Source: Microcaldota archaeon | GTDB taxonomy: Archaea; Micrarchaeota; Micrarchaeia; Micrarchaeales; Micrarchaeaceae | DNA: 14,593 nt | Assembly: GCA_021792115.1 (NCBI GenBank) | Contig: JAJYVI010000014.1 | Coordinates: 1-14,593 of the forward strand | Reading direction: 5' to 3' | In this document: piece after piece, positions 6,538-12,445 of the stretch | Numbering within the stretch: the first letter of the stretch is position 1 | Layout: every line of letters starts with the position of its first letter | Notes under the pieces: generated by a model | Told to the model about the DNA's origin: nothing | Seen by the model: the letters and a program-made list of their open reading frames with translations, nothing else | Database searches by the model: none | Position numbers and translations under genes: made by a program

Positions 6538-7110
6538 ATGCAGGAACAAGACCAAACCAATATACAGAAATACAATGAAACAAGAAAGAAACGCATTGAA
6601 GTAGTAAGCGAGTACTTTAAGGTAATAGGTGCGGCACTGGGCATATCTGCATCAGGCATAGCGGTTGCATTAATGCTTAATAATTATATAAGGCCTATTG
6701 TTGTTTCCAATACTCTGCGTACAAACCATGTCTTAAGACAGATAAAATCAGAAAAAAAAGTAATAGCAGACAATAAGGCAGAAATCGCAAATGACTCAAA
6801 AAATATAGCAAAATTATACCGAAAAATAAATAATGAGGTCGATGCAGAGAAGAATGCAGGGCTAAAACTAAATATTAATAAACCTTCTTATGGAATATCC
6901 CTCAAGTTTGATTTTAAAGATTTGAATGCATTCTCTTCTGATTATAAATTGATAAAAAAAGATCTTAAGCAGATTGACTTATTAAGAAAAGACATAAGGT
7001 CAAAAGCACTGGAAGACGAAATAATAAGCGCAAAAATCAAGGCAAATGAATATTTCCTCTACAAAAAAACTAGTATACTTGACCGCAAACTTGAAAAAAT
7101 CAAGCAATAA
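6538..7110 (+). CDS. Unrecognised single-pass membrane coiled-coil protein
   Basis: Not recognised. Of 190 residues, 1-27 are charged and probably cytoplasmic, and about 28-48 (VIGAALGISASGIAVALMLN) form one membrane segment. The rest is a long soluble part rich in Lys, Glu, Asp and Ile. Residues about 63-105 and 134-190 have heptad-like spacing of hydrophobic residues and are likely coiled coil, separated by a short link with NKPSYGISLKFDF. The positive charges before the membrane segment suggest the N-terminus inside and the coiled coil outside, but this is inferred. The start ATG at 6538 has no SD; another ATG at 6530 is out of frame. It is preceded by the S3 terminator and about 90 bp of AT-rich DNA, so it likely has its own promoter. 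It converges with the next gene. Confidence 0.6.
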   Translation: MQEQDQTNIQKYNETRKKRIEVVSEYFKVIGAALGISASGIAVALMLNNYIRPIVVSNTLRTNHVLRQIKSEKKVIADNKAEIANDSKNIAKLYRKINNEVDAEKNAGLKLNINKPSYGISLKFDFKDLNAFSSDYKLIKKDLKQIDLLRKDIRSKALEDEIISAKIKANEYFLYKKTSILDRKLEKIKQ

Positions 7111-7122
7111 TAAGATATTGCA

Positions 7123-7152
7123 AAATAAGCAATTCTTTTGCTTTGCTTATTT
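7123..7152. terminator. Perfect 10-bp stem-loop after the membrane coiled-coil gene
   Basis: AAATAAGCAA (7123-7132) pairs exactly with TTGCTTATTT (7143-7152) around a T-rich 10-base loop, starting 12 bases after the stop codon at 7110. Its place between convergent genes suggests a terminator, though no long T-run follows. Confidence 0.45.
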
Positions 7153-7260
7153 CTCATACACCGTACATATACTGATTACTGTAAAATACTCTTCCTTTAA
7201 TCTAAATCTCTATCTGTGCTGATGTACTATGCTGTGCTGCATTAAAATTTAGCTTTAATT

Positions 7261-7320
7261 AAAATTATAGAGTAATTAAAAATATTATTTTATACTGCTA
7301 TAATTTTATACCTCTATAAT
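7261..7320. repeat. Alternative-pairing inverted repeats beyond the helical orphan gene
   Basis: AAAATTATAG (7261-7270) pairs perfectly with CTATAATTTT (7298-7307), while the overlapping ATTATAGAG (7264-7272) also pairs perfectly with CTCTATAAT (7312-7320). The arms compete. The block lies 10 bases past the minus-strand stop at 7331, so a role in ending that transcript is likely. Confidence 0.35.
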
Positions 7321-7330
7321 ATGGCTAGGG

Positions 7331-7969
7331 TTATTGCCTTAGCAGAGCCAGATCATTTCTATAAGCCTCCGGCATTATTTTCCTTATTTCATCATTTTCA
7401 ATGCCATAAGTCATTCTTATGTTGTATGCAGTCCTGTAATTTTTGTTTTTAAGTTCAAAAAAATATGTTTTGAGTGCGATGTCATGTACTTCTTCTTTAT
7501 TAAAATTAAATGCCTTTGCTATCCTTAGCGCATCAAGCTCGTCGTAAATCCCAGGAATCTGGCCAGTTTCAATGCCTTCTATAATTTTCCTGCATACGCT
7601 GTGTGCATACATATCTTCGAAGTCTTCTCCTGCATATATATAAATAAGATCATCTTCTATCGTGCTGCTAGAATTTCTCCTCAGATCCCTCATAACTTTT
7701 GTTGCAGCATTGAATTTCCTGTAATACATAAGTGCTTCGAACCTATTGACTTCTCTAAATATATTCTCCTTAATTATCTTTTTCTCTTTTTTGAGCTCTT
7801 TGTAGCTTTTTTCATTTTCTTTAAATGTTTCTATATCCTCTTTTATGCGGTCTCTCAGCATTTCTTTGTACATATTTACTTTATCAGATACTTTCTTGTA
7901 AAATGCTTTTATTGTACCTTTATCTTTCTTATCATCCATTTCAAGTGTCCTGTTCATATCAATCAACAT
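7331..7969 (-). CDS. Unrecognised all-helical cytoplasmic protein
   Basis: Not recognised. It is a 212-residue charged protein with no signal peptide or membrane segment. The first half (KVSDKVNMYKEMLRDRIKE to about residue 75) is a long Lys/Glu helix with coiled-coil character. The second half has short helical pairs with recurring aromatic positions (EALMYYRKFNAATKVM and KTYFFELKNKNYRTAYNIRM) that recall TPR-like helical hairpins, but no consensus is met. The longest frame begins with TTG at 7972; I prefer ATG at 7969. Other in-frame ATGs at 7957 and 7939 are possible. A TATA-like CTTAAAAATC lies on the minus strand at 8002-8011. The IS element is inserted about 70 bp upstream of the start. 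Composition is like that of its neighbours. Confidence 0.6.
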   Translation of the reverse strand: MLIDMNRTLEMDDKKDKGTIKAFYKKVSDKVNMYKEMLRDRIKEDIETFKENEKSYKELKKEKKIIKENIFREVNRFEALMYYRKFNAATKVMRDLRRNSSSTIEDDLIYIYAGEDFEDMYAHSVCRKIIEGIETGQIPGIYDELDALRIAKAFNFNKEEVHDIALKTYFFELKNKNYRTAYNIRMTYGIENDEIRKIMPEAYRNDLALLRQ

Positions 7970-8038
7970 CAACCATTAACAATAATATTACTGTATTTTA
8001 GATTTTTAAGCTTTTTGTTTAGATTTTTCTGCAATATT

Positions 8039-8047
8039 GGATTTTAG
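8039..8047 (+). repeat. Target site duplication, left copy
   Basis: GGATTTTAG abuts the left end of the insertion sequence; the identical 9-mer abuts the right end at 9302-9310. Confidence 0.85.
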
Positions 8048-8059
8048 TACTGTGTTGAA
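8048..8059 (+). repeat. Left terminal inverted repeat of the IS
   Basis: TACTGTGTTGAA; matches the reverse complement of the right end at 11 of 12 positions and begins exactly after the 9-bp duplication. Confidence 0.8.
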
Positions 8060-8229
8060 TTTTTAATATCATTATTTTTTTAATTCTAAAATAAAACTCC
8101 TATTTTATCTATCAAATTAGTTTATTTTCTAAAATATATAAATGTTTAATAGAAATTATTGGCAAATAATTGAGAATAAACAAAGTTTACACTAACTAAA
8201 TGTTATAATTCTGTTTAATTATTATAAAA

Positions 8230-9158
8230 TTAAATTTCTAAATTTATATATCTGATTAGATATGCAATTGAAAATGCATTTACATGAAATGACACTCTTT
8301 CTAATTCAAAGAACCTGTTGTTTAAGAGATTGAGTTTCCTTTTGATTTTTGAAAAGAATCTTTCAATCGTCCATCTCTTCCCCTATTCTTTGTCTTTTGG
8401 CTTTGATAATTTGTAATGGCTTCTTCTATTTATTGCAATTACAGGAGTTATGTTATAATACCTTAATGTTTCATAGATCTTTGTTGAATCATATGCAGAA
8501 TCTGCAAGAAATTTTGCATTATCTGCAATATTAAATTTCGTCCGTACATGCTTAAATAAAATTCCAAAGACCCGCGAGTCATGGATATTTGCAGATAATG
8601 TTTTTGTATATAACGGAATTCCTGTTTCTACATCATAAATCACATGTTCTTTATATCCCTGCTTTGGTGATTTCTGTCATTTATTTTTAGTTTGCTCTCT
8701 TTTTGGTATTGTCACATAGCCGTATAATGCTTCTCTGTCTTTCTTGGAATAGGTCGGTATAAAAGTACTGTCAATTGCGATTAATCTCACTATTCTTTTT
8801 CTATAATATTGCTGAATCATAAACTGAAATATTTTATTTATCTCCTCTGATCCAATAAATTTCCTTATTTTAGAGAATACAGAATAATGCGGTTTTTCTT
8901 ATAATATAATTCACTCAATAAACTATACTCCTCAAGTTTGTCAGGCAGCTCTATATCACTGCAGCAGAAAAGATTCTCTAGTACAATTGTACAGATCTGC
9001 CTTCCGATTAATCTACTATTTTTATATCTATGACCATTTTCCTGAGCAACAATACATGATGTTGCTAAAACTAAAGGTATTATATTTTTATTTTTGATAT
9101 TATTTTCATAATATATATCTTTGGCGCTGTGGTGCCGCCTATATAGGCAGCCGCTCCG
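8230..9158 (-). pseudogene. Broken DDE transposase of the IS
   Basis: Reading the minus strand, the first part (9158 down to about 8895) gives KDIYYENN...IPLVLATSCIVAQ...RLIGRQICTIVLENL. A one-base loss in an A5 run (8893-8897) shifts frame into KPHYSVFSKIRKFIG and on. The catalytic triad is intact: D in LIAIDSTFIP (codon 8770-8772), D in LADSAYDS (8500-8502), and E in RWTIERFFSKIK (8362-8364). Two in-frame stops interrupt this second frame: TGA at 8677-8679, before QKSPKQGYKEH, and TAG at 8383-8385, before GKRWTIERFF. The true end is TAA at 8230-8232 after YLIRYINLEI. No start codon fits the N-terminus: the frame closes at TAG 9159-9161, so the 5' end is also damaged or shifted. It is DDE_Tnp_1-like (IS4/IS5). 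Confidence 0.85.
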
Positions 9159-9289
9159 CTAAGCATAAGGATATCCTATTGTTTAAGACGGTCGCAGTCG
9201 CCTTATTTTAATTTTATATATAAAAAGAAAAAATCAAAGATTTTTTGTATTGATAGTTATTAGTAGAATTATCGATAATTATTTAAATT

Positions 9290-9301
9290 TTCAACACACT
9301 A
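9290..9301 (-). repeat. Right terminal inverted repeat of the IS
   Basis: TTCAACACACTA on the plus strand, i.e. TAGTGTGTTGAA inward; it ends exactly at the right-hand target duplication. Confidence 0.8.
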
Positions 9302-9310
9302 GGATTTTAG
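9302..9310 (+). repeat. Target site duplication, right copy
   Basis: GGATTTTAG, identical to 8039-8047, directly after the right terminal repeat. Confidence 0.85.
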
Positions 9311-9321
9311 GATATTATTTA

Positions 9322-9333
9322 TATTTATAAATC
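9322..9333 (+). promoter_or_regulatory. TATA-like box of the surface-protein gene
   Basis: ATTTATAAATCT-like sequence inside TATTTATATTTATAAATC, about 40 bases before the ATG at 9371. Transcription would start near 9350-9360, giving a very short leader; no SD is visible. It lies just outside the IS, so this promoter was not displaced by the insertion. Confidence 0.45.
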
Positions 9334-9370
9334 TTTATAGGTAAATAAAAAGTAAAACAATGCGGATTTC

Positions 9371-11578
9371 ATGTCACATCCCACCAATGCAAAACTTTTT
9401 AGAAAAAAGTTTTATCAAAAAGGTAATTCAGATAACAGCAAAAAAGCGCAGAGCGCAATGGAATACCTGATGACATACGGCTGGGCAATACTCATCATCG
9501 CAGTCATCCTTGCAGCACTCGATTTCCTCGGAGTCTTCAACACCGGCACATTCATAGGCCCGTCATGCCTTGCAACTCCTGGCTACCTATGCAGCAATCC
9601 TGTCATGACTGCAAATGCAAATGGTCCTAATCTTCTACTTTTCAACTTCAAGCAGGACAGCGGCGAGACATTATACAACGTCTCTTTTGCATGTGCAGCA
9701 TCGTCAACATCTCAAGGATATCCAAATGTAAATGTAAGTTCAACAAATTATGGTGCTCAAACATCAAGCAACTTAACAGTACTTACATCTGGCAGCAGTG
9801 TAACTGTCTCGGGTCTTGAATGCTACAGTAGCAACGGAAACCTTTTCAAAGATAATCCAATAGGCGCTGTTTTCTCAGGAACATTGTGGATAAGATACAA
9901 TCTTCAGGGATACCCACCATCTGAGTATCAGTATGCGAAGATTGCAACGCAACTTACATTTTCAAGTTTAAGCCCGTCATCTCCTTCAATAGATACTGGT
10001 CAATCAATAACATTGACAGTCTCATGGCTCGGCGGTGTTTCTCCGTTTACTGTAAACTGGCTTTCAGGCGCATCAGCAGGATCAATGTCTCTTCTTTCAA
10101 GCCATACTGGAATAGTATCATCATCACTTTCAGACTCATTATCAGTTGCACCGACATCAAATACATACTACTCTGCAAATGTAATAGACTCGTCAACGCC
10201 TCCGAATGTTGTTTCATCGCCAGTTGATCTTGTTACAGTCAATCCTGCGCTCTCTGCGCCGTCAATCTCAGCATCTTCAACAGCACTTGCATCAGGGCAG
10301 TCTGTAACATTTTCATCGTCATGGACAGGTGGCACTGCGCCATACACTGCAAAGCTTTATTCTTCTTCAACCTCTTTTTGTACATCTTCATCATCTCTTG
10401 TGCAAACAGAAACAACATCAGCAAATTCAATTTCGTTTCCTGCAGTCACGCCAGCATCAACGGCATATTACTGTATATATGTGACTGATTCTGCATATTC
10501 TCCCTCTATAACAAATTCTATAGTATTCTTACTTCCAGTTGTTAGCACAGTTTCTGTAGGAATAACTAATCCTTGGTCTGCTATATATAATCCTTCCAAT
10601 AACTTTATGTATGTCCTAAATCGCGGTACAGCCACTCTTTCAACAGATACTGTATCTGTTATATCTGGAAATACAGTTATAAATTCAATAACAGTAGGAC
10701 CTGACCCTTCGGCAGGGTTGTATGACCCTAATAATGAGGACCTTTATATTGCAAATGCAGGTACTATCCCTATGGGAGGTAATATTAATAGCGATACAAT
10801 ATCTGTTATATCTGGCAATACTGTAGTAAATACAATAACTGTTGGAAGCGCACCTATAAATTTAGCCTATGACTCTGCTAATGGCTATATTTACGTTTCA
10901 AATTATGGTACAGATACTGTTTCGGTTATTAATCCTGCTTCTCAATCCGTGGTTGCTACTATTACTCTATCCTCTACTGCTTCTTCTTATATTGTGACTT
11001 ATAATCCTAATAATACAGATATTTATGCATCCGCAAACTGCAACCCTACAGTAGATGTAATTTCTGGCATAACATTATCAACAAGCTTTAGCGTAGGTGG
11101 TAATATAAATTGTCCCCAATATCCTGCCTATGATCCAACTAATAAATATATTTATCTTCCAACAGGAACAAGTTCCAGTTCTAATGTATCTGTTATTTCT
11201 GGGTCTACTATAGTCACTACACTAAAGGTAGGATTAAATCCTCATGCTGCGCTTTATGATCCATTAAATGGATATATTTACATTATAGATTATTCTAGTA
11301 ATACTGTTTCAGTCATTGATCCTTCAACAGAATCAATAATTTCAACAATACCTGTAGGCAATGGTCCTGGATGGCTAGCATATGATTCTTCTAACGGCTA
11401 TATCTATGTTTCAAATTATAATTCAGATACTGTCTCTATAATAAATTCTTATTCAAATTCAGTGATTTCCACTGTTAATGTTGGATCTGAACCTATGGTT
11501 ATAACATATAATCCATCAAATAAAAATATATATGTTGCAAATTATGGGTCTAGCAATATAACTATAATTTTTGGGTAG
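9371..11578 (+). CDS. Surface protein: class III signal, two Ig-like domains, YVTN beta-propeller
   Basis: A 735-residue secreted, membrane-anchored protein. Residues 24-56 form an archaeal class III (type IV pilin-like) signal: KKA then QSAMEYLMTYGWAILII, with the prepilin-peptidase cleavage expected between A26 and Q27 and E31 as the conserved Glu+5. A Cys/Gly-rich globular segment follows (about 60-195, Cys at 66, 74, 108 and 151). Two related Ig-like domains come next (about 196-292 and 295-390; GQSITLTVSW and GQSVTFSSSW start equivalent strands). Residues 392-735 form a beta-propeller of about seven YVTN-type blades, with repeats such as NGYIYVSNYGTDTVSVI and recurring TVG.P. The likely location is the cell envelope or a pilus-like filament, with binding or adhesion an inference. 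The 26-residue leader before the cleavage site is long. Codon use changes between the signal half and the propeller half. Confidence 0.85.
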   Translation: MSHPTNAKLFRKKFYQKGNSDNSKKAQSAMEYLMTYGWAILIIAVILAALDFLGVFNTGTFIGPSCLATPGYLCSNPVMTANANGPNLLLFNFKQDSGETLYNVSFACAASSTSQGYPNVNVSSTNYGAQTSSNLTVLTSGSSVTVSGLECYSSNGNLFKDNPIGAVFSGTLWIRYNLQGYPPSEYQYAKIATQLTFSSLSPSSPSIDTGQSITLTVSWLGGVSPFTVNWLSGASAGSMSLLSSHTGIVSSSLSDSLSVAPTSNTYYSANVIDSSTPPNVVSSPVDLVTVNPALSAPSISASSTALASGQSVTFSSSWTGGTAPYTAKLYSSSTSFCTSSSSLVQTETTSANSISFPAVTPASTAYYCIYVTDSAYSPSITNSIVFLLPVVSTVSVGITNPWSAIYNPSNNFMYVLNRGTATLSTDTVSVISGNTVINSITVGPDPSAGLYDPNNEDLYIANAGTIPMGGNINSDTISVISGNTVVNTITVGSAPINLAYDSANGYIYVSNYGTDTVSVINPASQSVVATITLSSTASSYIVTYNPNNTDIYASANCNPTVDVISGITLSTSFSVGGNINCPQYPAYDPTNKYIYLPTGTSSSSNVSVISGSTIVTTLKVGLNPHAALYDPLNGYIYIIDYSSNTVSVIDPSTESIISTIPVGNGPGWLAYDSSNGYIYVSNYNSDTVSIINSYSNSVISTVNVGSEPMVITYNPSNKNIYVANYGSSNITIIFG

Positions 11579-11689
11579 GCAATTAAACATATAGTTTTTA
11601 AATTTTGATTGAATTAATATTACTGAATTTTCTGTTTAATTAAATTCTAGTATACAATATATGTTATTAAGCCTACAATAAATGATGCA
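11579..11689 (+). promoter_or_regulatory. AT-rich spacer with the likely histone promoter
   Basis: About 110 bp between the propeller gene and the histone. T-rich tracts near 11595-11607 can end the upstream transcript. TTTAATTAAATT (11634-11645) is the best TATA-like stretch for the histone. ATGs at 11682 and 11685 open only a ten-codon frame that overlaps the histone start. Confidence 0.35.
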
Positions 11690-11890
11690 ATGCCTATTTC
11701 ATGCGCAACAGTAAAAAAAATATTAAAGGAAGCAGGAGCTGAAAGGATAAACAAGGAAGCAGCAACTGCCTTGCACAAATACCTTAATATGATTGCCCTT
11801 TCAAGTGCAAAAAAAGCAGTCGCTTTGGCAAAGCATGCTAAAAGGAAGACAGTAGAAGCTTCTGATATAAAGCTTGCAATAAAGGACTAG
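11690..11890 (+). CDS. Archaeal histone
   Basis: A single histone-fold protein of 66 residues that packages DNA as dimers and larger filaments. It aligns without gaps to Methanothermus HMf-type histones over helix 1 (about 4-14), helix 2 (21-48) and helix 3 (57-64). Key residues recognisable by family numbering are kept: G16, A17, E18, R19 in GAER; L46 and H49 at the dimer-dimer face; R52, K53, T54 in the loop that contacts DNA; and D59. Keeping G16 would be compatible with stacking into extended filaments (inference). Position 51 is Lys where HMf has Gly. It is transcribed alone and converges on the BofA-like gene with a 43-bp gap. Confidence 0.95.
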   Translation: MPISCATVKKILKEAGAERINKEAATALHKYLNMIALSSAKKAVALAKHAKRKTVEASDIKLAIKD

Positions 11891-11933
11891 CTGTATTCAA
11901 AGCACATAGAATAAAAATAGAGTCTAAGCTTGA

Positions 11934-12272
11934 TTAATGGATCAAAGAGTTTGCAGAGGCAATTGTATTAGCAGGGATCGGTGGGATAGTAAGCGGTATC
12001 CCAAAAAGTCTCATTATAATGAATGTACCAACTGCAGGTAATCCAAATAATGCAGTAGCTATTATTATCGGCAATATTAAAGGAATTTTAAAGTTGAATA
12101 TATAATCAAGCACGATTATTGCCAAAAGCCCAAGAATGCTGTTTGCTATAATTCCAAATATAAGTTTAAGCAGTGATTTTCCGAATTTAAATATCAGAAA
12201 TACAACTAGCCCTATTATTGCTATTATTATAAGTTCAGTTATTATATTGGAATATGCTAAAAGTTCAAACAT
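11934..12272 (-). CDS. BofA-like integral membrane protein
   Basis: A 112-residue hydrophobic protein with about three membrane segments: residues 13-29 (ELIIIAIIGLVVFLIFK), about 36-57 and about 65-90. The pattern GIIANSILGLLAIIVLDYI, followed by PIIIATALFGLPAVGTFII, fits the BofA family (pro-sigmaK processing inhibitor in Bacillus; homologues in archaea have unknown roles, since archaea lack sigmaK). The 'N.I.G' and 'GLPa' spots are the most characteristic. The C-terminal tail after residue 95 is Pro/Ala/Ser-rich and soluble. ATG at 12272 is supported by AGGT 8 nt upstream (12281-12284). It is divergent from argS, with about 170 bp between them. Confidence 0.7.
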   Translation of the reverse strand: MFELLAYSNIITELIIIAIIGLVVFLIFKFGKSLLKLIFGIIANSILGLLAIIVLDYIFNFKIPLILPIIIATALFGLPAVGTFIIMRLFGIPLTIPPIPANTIASANSLIH

Positions 12273-12369
12273 TTACTCATACCTGGTCATTATTCTGGCA
12301 ACTGGTCTCGATCTATGCCAAATAATGGCAACTTTAATTAATCTATTACTATATAATTATTTAAACTAT

Positions 12370-12401
12370 TTGCAAATATCTTGTAAATATTTGTGAATAT
12401 C
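12370..12401. repeat. Three tandem 10-11 bp repeats upstream of argS
   Basis: TTGCAAATATC (12370-12380), TTGTAAATAT (12381-12390) and TTGTGAATATC (12391-12401) are near-identical copies in tandem, one helical turn apart, in the divergent bofA-like/argS spacer 45-75 bases before argS. They could be a regulator binding array or stacked TATA-like elements. Confidence 0.45.
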
Positions 12402-12445
12402 TGATTGCAACTATCGCAATAAATAAAAATTAGCTATGTGAGAAT

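Larger units (their letters stand above)
8048..9301 (-). mobile_element. Insertion sequence of the DDE (IS4/IS5-like) type, inactivated
   Basis: A complete element of 1254 bp. Its ends are 12-bp terminal inverted repeats: left TACTGTGTTGAA (8048-8059), and right TAGTGTGTTGAA read on the minus strand (9290-9301), 11 of 12 identical. It is flanked by a perfect 9-bp direct repeat, GGATTTTAG. Inside is one transposase gene on the minus strand (8230-9158), broken by a frameshift and two stops. About 180 bp at the left end and 145 bp at the right end are non-coding. Size, ends and duplication length fit IS4/IS5-superfamily elements, in which 8-10 bp duplications occur. The family subgroup cannot be set without a database. 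It lies in the divergent promoter region between the helical orphan and the surface-protein gene. Confidence 0.85.

Noticed and set aside
8383..8679. TGA or TAG in the transposase as recoded amino acids (selenocysteine or pyrrolysine)
   Set aside because: The same gene also has a frameshift and no start codon. Elsewhere in the window TGA ends real genes (L15e, L3, argS). Decay explains all lesions together.
8893..8897. Programmed frameshift in the transposase at the A5 run
   Set aside because: Some IS5-type elements use this, but the two further in-frame stops mean the product could not be completed even with frameshifting.
8223..9218. 12-bp inverted match TATAAAATTAAA (8223-8234) / TTTAATTTTATA (9207-9218) as the IS ends
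   Set aside because: It lies partly inside the transposase coding end and has no flanking duplication. The ends at 8048 and 9301 have both matching termini and a perfect 9-bp duplication.
12136..12396. Plus-strand frame of 86 codons across the BofA-like gene and the argS spacer
   Set aside because: It mostly mirrors the hydrophobic minus-strand gene and has no family resemblance or ribosome binding site.
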